DNA of 33,760 bases from a virus: positions 1 through 33,760 of the IMG/VR virus record IMGVR_UViG_3300007513_000115; one strand, written 5' to 3'. The stretch's first letter is position 1. Each line of letters begins with the position of its first letter. A program made the translations under genes and the position numbers. This document shows positions 1 to 8,334 of the stretch, piece by piece. Below the pieces are notes generated by a model. That model was not told the origin of the DNA. It ran no database searches and saw nothing but the letters and a program-made list of their open reading frames with translations.

Positions 1-2306
1 GCATGATTTTTTAAAGATGCCCTAAAATTGTCCGGGCCCATAGCAGGCAGAAGAAGAGTTTTAAACGCCTTGTTTAAAAACTCATCCAAAGTTACCTTTT
101 CTGAAAATTTTACGACATACTCGTCATGAAACCATTTTGTAAAATAACTTACAGAAATTGGTATATCAACTATCGGAACTTGTGTTAGCGTGCTCCTAGC
201 GGTGGATCCTTTTAAAAAATAGTCTTTATATGCTAGAGTGCTCAATATAAAATTAACCCTTTCTGCATGATTTTTGCTCTGATATTTCGTAGTTGACAAC
301 AACGAGTCTATAATATCGCCGAAGTAAACAAAAGCAACAGATATCTCATCTGGTTCCAGTTTTCCCAAAGTAGTTTTTACTTCTGCAGATTTTTTAAGGA
401 GGGCACCAGCCTCTTTTGCTTTCACTGGCTGTTTGGGCGGAGGTTTCCCGGGGGTTAACTTTGGAGCACCGGCGGATTTGATAGTTGCTAAGTCAATGGG
501 TCCGTGTGCTTGATAAAAATTTTCAAAATCAGTGGCAGACAAGGTGATATAGAACTTCCTCTTTTCCTTTGTGATGTCTTCAAGTATTTTTCTAAATACC
601 TTATTGGATCTCTTTCTCTCAAGTAGGGCATAAAATCTATCCGCCATGACTGTCGCATAATCCAAATCACCACTGACTTGTTCAGTATTCATAAAAGCAT
701 CGATTAACTTTCGTGCTTGAGAAGCGGTGTCTGGTTGTATTCCAGTCAATCTGGCAATTTCATTCTTAAAACTCTTTAGTGACATTTCATCAATTTTTTT
801 AACCTTAAGGCTAGAAGAGCTTCTATTAACTGTGCCAAGGTTCCATCCGCGAGCAACGATTGAATGGTCGCCCCATTTACCTTGCTTTAAACTTAGGTCT
901 CGTTTTTTTAAAAATTTTTTAAATCCGGTCAACACACTAGTTTTAAAACCGGACTCAAGATTTAGTATCTCCTCTTCTTTATTAGACGGTCCAAATATAT
1001 CGATATTATTCAATGCTTGCAAAATCGCTGAACGGAATGACAAATTAAGTTCAAATGTACCGTCTTGATTGAAAGTAAATTGAGGTATCTTAAAATGAAT
1101 CCACAACGTCACCAACGAGGTCTTCAGTGCCTTTATCTCTTCTTGGCTAAATAGTCCGCCTGCATTATTTGGCGGGGGTGCCCATCCAACGACAGCATAC
1201 CAATCTCCCGATTGTGGAACCAGGAGGTCATCGTATATCTTTTCCTCAAAGACATTCAAGCTATCCCCGTAAAGTGTCAGATCACCAAGAATCATCTTGT
1301 TGGCTGTCGACAAATATTTCCCGTCATAAGTCCACGTAAAAGACCTTAATCCTAAACGCCCACTTCTTCCAATACTCTCTATTGAATTATTCTCAATTGA
1401 GTAATAATTTCCTTGAAGCTTCACCTCTTCTGGTCCTTTTCTTTTGTTCTTTTTGTCTATTTTAAAAAGACGAAACATGGGGGTTAATGCTGACAACTGA
1501 TCGTTCTTTAATTTTAACAACGATTCTCTTCCCGAACCCTGAAGTTGAGAGGTTAAAGGTCCGTTCAATGGTTGATTTCTTAAATAAGCATAATTTTTGT
1601 AAGCATAGCCCGTTGTAACATTATGTTTTGCTAGCTCCTGCATTTTAGCAACTAAATACCCCTGCTCTCTAAAATTTCTAAGTTTATTCTGCTGACGTGC
1701 CTCTTCTGCTTTCTGCTGTGCCTGCGTAATTGAACTGGGGTCTGATGATTTTTTAATATCATACGCGAATGATGCAGCTGCGGCGACGCCGCCTGACCCG
1801 ACGTCGAAAGCACCCTTTATGTCAGAAGTGCCTACATTCTTTTTCGGGTCAAACGCAATATTTACTCCTGACTTTTGTGAAATTCTTTTCCTAAGTTCTT
1901 GGGCTTTTTTAGTTAGTGGAACATTGGAGATTATCCACTTCTTTGTCCACTCTTTTTGTTCCTCAATGCTCTGGTCGCCTATCTTCCCCGCCGCTTTATC
2001 TTTCTCATATTTTTCTTGTAATTTCGCAGGAGCCCCGTCTAAGGCACCGCCGGGACCATGAAGTATGACCTGTCTGAAGCCCAGACGACCAACAATGACG
2101 GGCTGGGCTACTCTCGCATTAAGTGCTCGTTTCACCTGATGTAGGCTCAGATCTCCAAGGACCGGAGATTTTTGGTGCTCCGTTGTCTGAAGACCCAATT
2201 GCTCCTGAACCGAAATGCGGCCCTGTTCTAATCTTTTGGCTATCTTAAGTGGGGCTGACACAAAGCGGTCAAGGGCACTTTCTTGTTCTTTGTCTTTTTC
2301 AGCCAT
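1..2306 (-). CDS. Large baseplate/hub-like virion protein, C-terminus outside window
   Basis: The frame is open from the ATG at 2306 to the left edge, giving 768 codons with no stop, so the gene is 3'-truncated by the window. It starts 2 nt after the TAG of the LysM gene and has no strong SD of its own, so translation is probably coupled. The N-terminus (MAEKDKEQESALDRFV) is charged and helical. The middle holds a mixed beta region (around residues 290-430) with a WYAVVGW segment and a segment reading FNQDGTFELNLSFRSAIL, which resembles beta-rich tube-like domains of phage hub proteins. A Pro/Lys-rich linker (PGKPPPKQPVK) lies near residue 620. I do not recognise a named family. Its place after the tape measure, tube-initiator-like and LysM genes makes a baseplate role likely, but this is inference. 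Confidence 0.72.
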   Translation of the reverse strand, partial: MAEKDKEQESALDRFVSAPLKIAKRLEQGRISVQEQLGLQTTEHQKSPVLGDLSLHQVKRALNARVAQPVIVGRLGFRQVILHGPGGALDGAPAKLQEKYEKDKAAGKIGDQSIEEQKEWTKKWIISNVPLTKKAQELRKRISQKSGVNIAFDPKKNVGTSDIKGAFDVGSGGVAAAASFAYDIKKSSDPSSITQAQQKAEEARQQNKLRNFREQGYLVAKMQELAKHNVTTGYAYKNYAYLRNQPLNGPLTSQLQGSGRESLLKLKNDQLSALTPMFRLFKIDKKNKRKGPEEVKLQGNYYSIENNSIESIGRSGRLGLRSFTWTYDGKYLSTANKMILGDLTLYGDSLNVFEEKIYDDLLVPQSGDWYAVVGWAPPPNNAGGLFSQEEIKALKTSLVTLWIHFKIPQFTFNQDGTFELNLSFRSAILQALNNIDIFGPSNKEEEILNLESGFKTSVLTGFKKFLKKRDLSLKQGKWGDHSIVARGWNLGTVNRSSSSLKVKKIDEMSLKSFKNEIARLTGIQPDTASQARKLIDAFMNTEQVSGDLDYATVMADRFYALLERKRSNKVFRKILEDITKEKRKFYITLSATDFENFYQAHGPIDLATIKSAGAPKLTPGKPPPKQPVKAKEAGALLKKSAEVKTTLGKLEPDEISVAFVYFGDIIDSLLSTTKYQSKNHAERVNFILSTLAYKDYFLKGSTARSTLTQVPIVDIPISVSYFTKWFHDEYVVKFSEKVTLDEFLNKAFKTLLLPAMGPDNFRASLKNH

Positions 2307-2308
2307 GA

Positions 2309-2644
2309 CTAGTACCCATAATACATTCTTATTCTGTCAAGAGGATGAGGAACATAGATGATGTCGCCTAACTCTACATGTGATTCAGTGGGAGTTTGGT
2401 TATACCAAGCAATGACCCACCACAGTGAGGAATCTCCGTAGTGTTCATGAGCTAGTTTAAAAAATTTATCTCCCACTTTCCACAGATGGGAGCGAGCCTC
2501 AATACTGGATATTTGCTCCTCCGTAAGCGGATGCATTTCTGGGGTTGCATACATGCTAATGACCTTAGTATCTCTATTCTTATTGATACTATCGTATCTA
2601 GGTAAATCATTAAAGATGCGATTTCTTTTTGTGTATCTACTCAT
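2309..2644 (-). CDS. LysM-domain baseplate wedge protein (gp53-like)
   Basis: This 111-residue protein has a basic N-terminus and a LysM-like module at about residues 52-101. The visible LysM signature is HLWKVGDKFFKLAHEHYGD, then a WWVIAWYN segment, then GDIIYVPHP, which is the usual beta-alpha-alpha-beta order. LysM-like wedge proteins such as T4 gp53 sit in the baseplate, where the fold is structural rather than peptidoglycan-cutting. SD GGAGGAAG lies just upstream of the ATG. The stop is TAG, and the next gene begins 2 nt later in another frame. Its position after the tape measure and tube-initiator-like genes fits a baseplate role. The LysM call is firm; equivalence to gp53 is inferred from size and context. 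Confidence 0.82.
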   Translation of the reverse strand: MSRYTKRNRIFNDLPRYDSINKNRDTKVISMYATPEMHPLTEEQISSIEARSHLWKVGDKFFKLAHEHYGDSSLWWVIAWYNQTPTESHVELGDIIYVPHPLDRIRMYYGY

Positions 2645-2674
2645 TTTAATTCTTCCTCCATTCTATGGGACCTA

Positions 2675-3469
2675 TTATTTCGTATACTCGCGCCAAGATT
2701 TCAATACCGCCTCTTTTTCTTTCCTGATCTGTTCGCTTACTCTTGCTGGTGATTTCGCGTGCTCGGTCGGAGTTTGCTGAGTTCGTTGTTGGTTTCCGAA
2801 TGAGAATCCGAACGGCAAAGATTTCTTCAAAGCAGTATTAGTAGAATCAACTTGTTGTTTTTTCGTTAAAGTCCCATATGGAAAGCTCTCTGCGCCGACC
2901 CACTGGTTTCCTATATACCCCAAATCATGCTCGTGAAGGACACCGATTTGGCAAGTAACCGAGTAAATCTTTGGAATTATTACACCGGTTCTGCTTGTCA
3001 CAACACCAACCTCTAAATTTGGGTTAAAGGAGAGTCCACCTTTTATTACCCCTAAGAGACCCTTTTGGGACGCTCGACTATCACCAGAAGTCTTGGCATC
3101 TTGAATTAAGTTTGTAAATTTTACCCTCACCAAAGGGGCACCATCCATTGTCTTTAACCCGCCAGCGTCTCTATATGTGGGGTATAACATTTGTGCGAGA
3201 TTTTGGAATTTTCCTAAATTAGCTTCGGCCTCTGCGACATCGTCCGAGACGACATCCCAAGATATGGATATCGTTCTAGATGTATTTTGGAATGTATAAA
3301 GCGGGTCCATTCTCCCGTATATTTGTTCTTCGGCCCAGGTTGATTCAAAAGTATCTGAGTAGTCTGTCAAGATGGATTGAAAGGTCTCGTGCGCTCCAGT
3401 AAGGACATGCGTGAATTTTATCTGCCATCCCCATTTATTTTCCAATTCTTTTCTATAACTACCTGGCAT
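2675..3469 (-). CDS. Baseplate tail-tube initiator-like protein (gp48/gp54 type)
   Basis: This 264-residue protein contains a tube-protein-like pattern: RTISISWDVVSDDVAEAEANL, then a hydrophobic LAQMLYP segment, then APLVRVKFTNLI, then GLLGVIKGGLSFNPNLEVG. In T4-like phages this arrangement is typical of proteins that cap the baseplate and start tail-tube polymerisation (gp48, gp54). The C-terminal 50 residues are polar and basic, ending in a predicted helix. A strong SD (GGGAGGT) precedes the ATG at 3469. It lies between the tape measure and LysM genes, which suits a baseplate-tube junction protein. The assignment is by pattern and position, and it could instead be another hub component. Confidence 0.6.
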   Translation of the reverse strand: MPGSYRKELENKWGWQIKFTHVLTGAHETFQSILTDYSDTFESTWAEEQIYGRMDPLYTFQNTSRTISISWDVVSDDVAEAEANLGKFQNLAQMLYPTYRDAGGLKTMDGAPLVRVKFTNLIQDAKTSGDSRASQKGLLGVIKGGLSFNPNLEVGVVTSRTGVIIPKIYSVTCQIGVLHEHDLGYIGNQWVGAESFPYGTLTKKQQVDSTNTALKKSLPFGFSFGNQQRTQQTPTEHAKSPARVSEQIRKEKEAVLKSWREYTK

Positions 3470-3495
3470 TATTGTGACCTCCCTTGCTTATATAA

Positions 3496-6120
3496 TTATC
3501 CCAATGCATAAAAATCGTTATTTATTAATGATATAGTGGACTTTGCCACGGTTCTTCCGTCTAATTTAATGACTATTTCTTTGCCTGCTGTTGCTTTGGA
3601 CATCAATTCAATTAACTTATCTAACTTATTTGCTACGAGACCACCTTCCTTCACTCCGATCAGCTGATCTGATGCATTTGCATTTACCATAAAATCATCT
3701 ACTTTCGGTGTGTCAGACTCAATTCCCATCAGTGTAGCCCTGTAATGAGTTGGTGTTATGCCTTTCGCTTTTCCAAGAGCCTTATTCGCTGCAATGTTTT
3801 TCGCAGACGCAGACTGGACCGCCTTATCTCCAGCACCGAGACCAACGCCACCTTTAGATTTAGACTTTCTTGCCTGGGCAAAAACCTGACCGCAATGACC
3901 CCTGACTCCAGGTGGCATTTTTCCGTTCTCATCGCAATAATCATATTTATACTGCATGGACTTAGCATCCCAACTCGCTTGAGCTGCTCTGTTCACTGTC
4001 CGTTTTCCTGAAGCGTGTTTTTTGTGGTCTCCTCTGATGCCTTCGCCCAGAGTTTTCATGATGCCAACCTTTCTAAGTGCTTTGGGTCCGAGCATCTGTC
4101 CTATCTTCGCGCCTGCGATGGCACCACCAACGACAGCACCAACTACCGCAAGGGTTGTTCCGGCTAATCCTCCCAGCATGGTGCGTATCGAAGTTTTTTT
4201 CAAAAAACCACCAGCACGTTTAAGTAAACTTATTCCTGTCTTTTTTATATTTTGCGCGGGGCTGATACCTCCTTTAGGAGTGGCACCGCCTCTTTTTCCT
4301 CCTGTGACAGAATCAAGAACACTATCAACTACGCCGCCGGTTGCTCCACCAGGCATTTCATTAAAATTGGTAACATAAACTGGTGTTCCACTCTTGACCA
4401 TGTCGGATGCGCCGCCGAGTATTTTCCCCATTAATGGAGATTTCTTAGACACAGCATCAATGCCTTTCTTCAGGATGCCGTCGGCTGCGCCTTTTGCAAT
4501 AATTCCTTGAGCGACGGTTGCACCGACACTGAGTGCCGCACCACCAGCCTTGACCGCCCACGTATTTTCTGCAAGTGCATCCTTCAGAAAACTCATTGCC
4601 TCCGTCATTTTCCCGGCCATCAATTCTTGATTCTTTTGAGCTTTTTCCTGACTAGTCATCGCAGCCTTATTGGTTTTGTCTACATCTTTTGAAGTTTTGT
4701 TTGATTTCTTCTCAAGGTCTGACATCTTCTTCATTTCTGATGTTAATCCCTTGTTGGAATTTATCATCTTCTGGATATCTGCAACGTCCATCCCCATAGC
4801 TGATGCCAAGGCTCTCATCGTACCTCGAACATCCGCGCCGCCGCCCTTTAGATCGACCTTTGATGCCGCCATCGCCTTAGTAATCATCGCGAACTTTTCA
4901 TCATCAGAGGCTTGCATTATCGCCAAGGAGTCCAGCCTGTCTTCTCCTCTTAATTCCAACAATGCATTGAGGCGACCAGTCGCCTCTGCTGCTCCCTCGA
5001 TGGTGTCTAGTTTCGCGCCAACGTCTAGTAGTTTCCCAACCTCAATTCCAAGTTTTTTAGATGCTCCTAGCATTTTTGCAAAATGCTTCATAAACGCACT
5101 GCCATAAGCAGCAAGATGGCTGCGGCTTTGCTTAAATGCTTGCCCAATAGCTTCTGGAGATTGCTTCATTGATTGTGCAAGATCTAGCAACTTAAGATTG
5201 TTCTTACTCGCCTCTTTCGCAGTCTGACCCATTGATTTTACAAAAAAGGTGAAGTTTTCAGCTGAAGTGCGAGCAGACATTCCCGCCTTGTCTAACAATG
5301 CATTTGTCTTGGATAAATCATTTATGGTATCCTGAGAAAGAGAATTGAAATCCATATAAGATTCGTTAAGTGCTATTTGAGCTTTTGACATCTCGCCCGA
5401 AGCTATTGTCACAGAGTCAGTTTCCATGGCAACCCTTTTCATCTGCTCTCCGAGATTAAAAGATCCATCAGTAACCTGTCCGGTTGACCTGTACAAGTCT
5501 TGGTTGCTTTGTTGGACCTTTTCCGCTAAATCGGATGCTCGTTGAAGTTCATTATTAAACTGGTTAAGAGGGTCGAACAAATTTCGGAATTTGTTTGCAG
5601 CGTCAGACTGCACAACATTCATCAAAGCAGTTTTAAACTTATTCGTTCCTGCGGCGGCGTCATCGGTTTTCGATTTAAAGATAGACATTGCGGATTGCAA
5701 CTTGGCAGAAGCACCCAAGAGCGAAGTACCCGCATCAGACGCATTGAAATAACTTAAAGATAAATTGTTAACAGTTGATCCCAGTACACTGTTAATCTTG
5801 ATTGATTCCTCTTGGGCAGCAGTGTAAGATTTGAGTTGCTGTTCAAGATTTATGAGGTTTTGTAATTCTTCTTTGTCGGCCGCATCTAATTGTTCTTTTG
5901 CTGCCAATTCGCTATAATTTTGGTTAAGGATCTCCTTTTTGTGAGAGATCTCTTTTCGCACAGATTCTTCTTTTTTGCCACGCAATTTTAAGATTTCTTG
6001 TTCTAATGCGTAAGACTTCTTATCTTGCTCAAACTGGTCCTTCTTTAGCTTGTTATTAATTACAGAGAGGTCGTTTTCTCTTTCTAATTCTTCTGGTGTT
6101 TTGTTGTTATCGTCGGCCAT
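3496..6120 (-). CDS. Tape measure protein
   Basis: This 874-residue protein should set tail length by spanning the tube lumen and may be ejected with the DNA. Residues 1-110 are a charged coiled coil. Residues 110-520 are mainly helical with many Ala, Ser, Lys and Met. Ala/Gly-rich hydrophobic stretches lie at 521-550 and 649-672, the second long enough to cross a membrane. A PVYVTNFNEMPGG segment at 580-592 separates them. The C-terminal 60 residues (GGLVANKLDKLIELM, then EIVIKLDGRTVAKS) match the end of many phage tape measures. Two Cys near 729 and 743 flank a charged loop. SD GAGGT precedes the ATG. It is the second largest complete gene in the window, as expected for a tape measure. Confidence 0.88.
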   Translation of the reverse strand: MADDNNKTPEELERENDLSVINNKLKKDQFEQDKKSYALEQEILKLRGKKEESVRKEISHKKEILNQNYSELAAKEQLDAADKEELQNLINLEQQLKSYTAAQEESIKINSVLGSTVNNLSLSYFNASDAGTSLLGASAKLQSAMSIFKSKTDDAAAGTNKFKTALMNVVQSDAANKFRNLFDPLNQFNNELQRASDLAEKVQQSNQDLYRSTGQVTDGSFNLGEQMKRVAMETDSVTIASGEMSKAQIALNESYMDFNSLSQDTINDLSKTNALLDKAGMSARTSAENFTFFVKSMGQTAKEASKNNLKLLDLAQSMKQSPEAIGQAFKQSRSHLAAYGSAFMKHFAKMLGASKKLGIEVGKLLDVGAKLDTIEGAAEATGRLNALLELRGEDRLDSLAIMQASDDEKFAMITKAMAASKVDLKGGGADVRGTMRALASAMGMDVADIQKMINSNKGLTSEMKKMSDLEKKSNKTSKDVDKTNKAAMTSQEKAQKNQELMAGKMTEAMSFLKDALAENTWAVKAGGAALSVGATVAQGIIAKGAADGILKKGIDAVSKKSPLMGKILGGASDMVKSGTPVYVTNFNEMPGGATGGVVDSVLDSVTGGKRGGATPKGGISPAQNIKKTGISLLKRAGGFLKKTSIRTMLGGLAGTTLAVVGAVVGGAIAGAKIGQMLGPKALRKVGIMKTLGEGIRGDHKKHASGKRTVNRAAQASWDAKSMQYKYDYCDENGKMPPGVRGHCGQVFAQARKSKSKGGVGLGAGDKAVQSASAKNIAANKALGKAKGITPTHYRATLMGIESDTPKVDDFMVNANASDQLIGVKEGGLVANKLDKLIELMSKATAGKEIVIKLDGRTVAKSTISLINNDFYALG

Positions 6121-6140
6121 TTTTTAATACCTCGCCACGC

Positions 6141-6452
6141 TTATTTAAATGGCCAGACTAAGCCGGTATCTTTTTCGAAGTTTTTAACAGCACCGTCGAG
6201 TCGGTATCGACTCTTATACGTCGCAGGATTGTTAAGCCCATGCTTGTTGTAGGCAATAACATAGTCCTTTTCAGCGGAAAGGGCGCGAGTGAATCTATCA
6301 ACCTGCATGGGGGTTCCTCTTATCGTAGCAGGGTAATAAGTGCCTGTCATAATAATATTCATCAGTCGTTGAACCTGTGCTGCCATCTGATTCATCGCTA
6401 ACTCGTTAAGACTTGTAAAGTCAATTATAATTTCATTAGTCTTGTCTGACAA
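6141..6452 (-). CDS. Small conserved tail protein before tape measure, TTG start
   Basis: This 103-residue protein has no family I can name. It begins with TTG at 6452, supported by a GGAGG SD seven bases upstream and by the absence of a better start. The N-terminal third is helical (NELAMNQMAAQVQRLM), and the C-terminus ends in the aromatic FEKDTGLVWPFK. It is the first gene after a terminator and a CTATTTA promoter-like box, and it directly precedes the tape measure gene, 20 nt away. That suggests a tail assembly or baseplate function expressed with the tape measure. Function unknown. Confidence 0.75.
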   Translation of the reverse strand: MSDKTNEIIIDFTSLNELAMNQMAAQVQRLMNIIMTGTYYPATIRGTPMQVDRFTRALSAEKDYVIAYNKHGLNNPATYKSRYRLDGAVKNFEKDTGLVWPFK

Positions 6453-6488
6453 GATAATTCCTCCGTCTTTAGATGTATCCCATCAAGT

Positions 6489-6495
6489 TAAATAG
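6489..6495 (-). promoter_or_regulatory. Putative late promoter box CTATTTA
   Basis: The coding strand reads GACAACTATTTAACTTG here. The box lies 13 nt past the terminator at 6508-6536 and 36 nt before the TTG start at 6452. It is one of six intergenic copies of the same 7-mer. No TTGACA-type -35 element is visible, as in T4 late promoters. Confidence 0.6.
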
Positions 6496-6507
6496 TTGTC
6501 ATATAAT

Positions 6508-6536
6508 AAAATAGGGACCACTAAGATCCCTATTTT
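6508..6536 (-). terminator. Hairpin terminator (possibly bidirectional)
   Basis: A perfect 10-bp stem, AAAATAGGGA pairing with TCCCTATTTT, encloses a 9-nt loop. On the coding strand it ends in an AT-rich T tract (TTTTATTATAT). The stem overlaps the stop codon of the ORF ending at 6535, closing the sheath-tube-gp26-like transcript. Confidence 0.8.
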
Positions 6537-6768
6537 ACTTCTTCTTTGAGGCTTTTTGCATTTCGTCGCTCTCAAATTCAAATTGTTTCTGTAATCTTCG
6601 TAGAAACCATCTTCTGATTTGGATTGAAAGATTGTATGCCTCTGTGAAGCTCCAACCTCCATGATACTTTAAAGCAAATATCTCCTCATAAACGTTTTCA
6701 ATATATTCGTTACCCAGGCCAAAAGAACTCGCCCGTAATGGGCACCTCCGTTTCCATTGTATGACCAC
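6535..6768 (-). CDS. Tail-assembly-chaperone-like ORF overlapping gp26-like gene; start unclear
   Basis: The recognisable part is residues 20-77 (NEYIENVYEEIF, then GGWSFTEAYNLSIQIRRWF), a small helical protein type with an EAYNL...RRWF signature that is common next to tape measure genes. The only start-like codon upstream is GTG at 6768. It has no SD, and the first 19 residues it adds look unlike a protein. The ORF overlaps the end of the gp26-like gene by 59 nt in the +1 frame and has no ATG. It may therefore be made by ribosomal frameshifting near the upstream stop (GGG TAA C, 6710-6715), giving a fused chaperone as in the G/GT genes of other phages. The C-terminus is charged (SDEMQKASKKK). 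Confidence 0.6.
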   Translation of the reverse strand: MVIQWKRRCPLRASSFGLGNEYIENVYEEIFALKYHGGWSFTEAYNLSIQIRRWFLRRLQKQFEFESDEMQKASKKK

Positions 6769-7561
6769 AATGATGGCATTCGGCGTCCTGTTTGAAGACT
6801 ACGTTGGGCATTACCCTCTTATAGGCGTCTCTCATGATTTTAGAATCTGATGCAGGAAGTACGTCAACAAACCTATTAATCTGATCGGGGTCGGTAACTC
6901 CATTCGCGCTGAAAATCATCATTTTCATCATGTCTGTTAGTCCCGAATCTGGAAGTCCATTTCTTTCCTTCATCTCTCTCGTCTTTTCTAACTTCAATTC
7001 GTCGGTACCGGTAAGGGCACGTATCTCTACTAGAATTTTAGTTTTAGGTAACTCCACTTCTGCAGTGCCATTTTCTGTGAATTTAACATCGTCAGCTTCA
7101 TCAATGGATGTATAACATTCATTGTACTTGGATAAATCAAATTGAAATTCAAAATCTTGATTGCAGTTCTGACACGCAACTTCTGCATCATAAGCAGCAC
7201 CATAACCAGTAATACGAGCGGCATACATTAGTGCGTTTTTATCACCGATCAACAAACTGTCTGATACTACATTCTCTTCTATAATGATACTATCTAGCAT
7301 CTTGTTTATCGCTACCCCTTTTCTTAGAAGGGACTGAGAAGACAAAATGTCTTCTTCCTTTGCTGTCATGTGACGGATTTCGACCGTTTCTTTACCGTGT
7401 AAAGGATGACCAACAGGGTAGAGTCTCCCCTTTGAGGGGAGGTCCACAATTTCTGTTGGTATCGAAAAATTTAGTAAAGATCCGCCCGAAGGCTTTTCCA
7501 TGACTGGATCTGGTGGGGATGCTGAATGTTTTCTTCTTGCTTCGTTTCTCTTATTCGACAA
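6710..7561 (-). CDS. T4 gp26-like baseplate/tail assembly protein with two CxxC pairs
   Basis: This 283-residue protein resembles the T4 baseplate protein family (gp26-type). Visible features are IVDLPSKGRLYP at 38-49, HMTAKEEDILSS at 64-75, LLIGDKNALMYAARITGYG at 103-121, and two zinc-ribbon-like cysteine pairs at 130/133 and 262/265. It ends in FFWPG. The start is a TTG at 7561 with SD GAGAGGAA about 5 nt upstream; the next Met is residue 21. The protein is likely cytoplasmic and acts in tail or baseplate assembly rather than as a major virion part. It is followed by an overlapping ORF in the +1 frame, the arrangement expected of a tail chaperone pair. Confidence 0.75.
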   Translation of the reverse strand: MSNKRNEARRKHSASPPDPVMEKPSGGSLLNFSIPTEIVDLPSKGRLYPVGHPLHGKETVEIRHMTAKEEDILSSQSLLRKGVAINKMLDSIIIEENVVSDSLLIGDKNALMYAARITGYGAAYDAEVACQNCNQDFEFQFDLSKYNECYTSIDEADDVKFTENGTAEVELPKTKILVEIRALTGTDELKLEKTREMKERNGLPDSGLTDMMKMMIFSANGVTDPDQINRFVDVLPASDSKIMRDAYKRVMPNVVFKQDAECHHCGHTMETEVPITGEFFWPG

Positions 7562-7588
7562 ACTTTCCTCTCTTTCTTAACCTTGTCT

Positions 7589-7594
7589 ATTATA
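7589..7594 (-). promoter_or_regulatory. Possible -10 box (TATAAT)
   Basis: The 69-nt gap between the tube gene and the gp26-like gene contains GCTATAATAGAC on the coding strand, a perfect bacterial -10 hexamer. No convincing -35 is present and AT-rich DNA yields such hexamers by chance, so the call is weak. Confidence 0.25.
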
Positions 7595-7630
7595 GCATTA
7601 TTTGAATGAAATTAAATAATTATTTTTGTT

Positions 7631-8269
7631 TTACCTTTTTTTCAGCCCTCTGTTCAGCTTTGAGCGTGCGACGGTCAGACCTGATTGTGAGATTGATCCG
7701 TCATCGAGCCCTGGAGAGAATCCAGCCTTGCCTGCGCCGACGTTTACATCGCCGACGCCAGATACGGTTGCCCAATCATATCTGAATGTGACTTCAAGAT
7801 TGATTAGATCATCCGACTCATAATCGGCCTCGTCGAAGTTGACGGACTTGATCCAGGGATTCCAAAAAGCCCACTCTTCTACGATCTCGCCCTCGGCATC
7901 GAGTTGTGCCATAAACAGCTTGCCGCCGACAGATTGGACAGCTGCTTTCTTTGTTATGGTCTTAGGGCTTTCCAGGTTTATTCCATCAGGAGTAACATAC
8001 CCACTGTTGTCTAATAGCTTCATCAGCGTTTTCGATGCATCCGGATGCAAAGGATCTGCTATAGTTACACTCATCTCGTCATACTCTACTCTACCCGGAA
8101 AGTAAAACTTATAATTTAAAAATACGTGCTCTGCCTCGGTGACAGTTATCGTCGGTCGGCTGGCCTTCTTGAGTAACCAGTAAGGGATTCCGTTAAATCC
8201 CATAATCCATCTGAACTTTCTCTTAGGTTCAATTGAATGATCGCTCCAAAATTTGCGATTCGCTACCAT
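7631..8269 (-). CDS. Tail tube protein (gp19-like)
   Basis: This 212-residue protein matches the T4-like tube subunit. The segment EAEHVFLNYKFYFPGRVEYD at 46-65 and the following IADPLHPDASKTLMKLLDNSG are hallmarks of the family. The segment AFWNPWIKSVNFDEADY is typical of the second half of the tube fold. It is longer than T4 gp19 (163 residues) because of a Gly-rich, then basic, C-terminal tail of about 40 residues. SD AGGAGG lies 8 nt before the ATG. It directly follows the sheath gene, as in T4. The subunits should stack as hexameric rings inside the sheath. Confidence 0.9.
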   Translation of the reverse strand: MVANRKFWSDHSIEPKRKFRWIMGFNGIPYWLLKKASRPTITVTEAEHVFLNYKFYFPGRVEYDEMSVTIADPLHPDASKTLMKLLDNSGYVTPDGINLESPKTITKKAAVQSVGGKLFMAQLDAEGEIVEEWAFWNPWIKSVNFDEADYESDDLINLEVTFRYDWATVSGVGDVNVGAGKAGFSPGLDDGSISQSGLTVARSKLNRGLKKR

Positions 8270-8334
8270 CAGTGATGTCCTCCTAATTTTCTCTACAACT
8301 TTAACTAGTCATATTATATTGTTTATTGCTGTTT

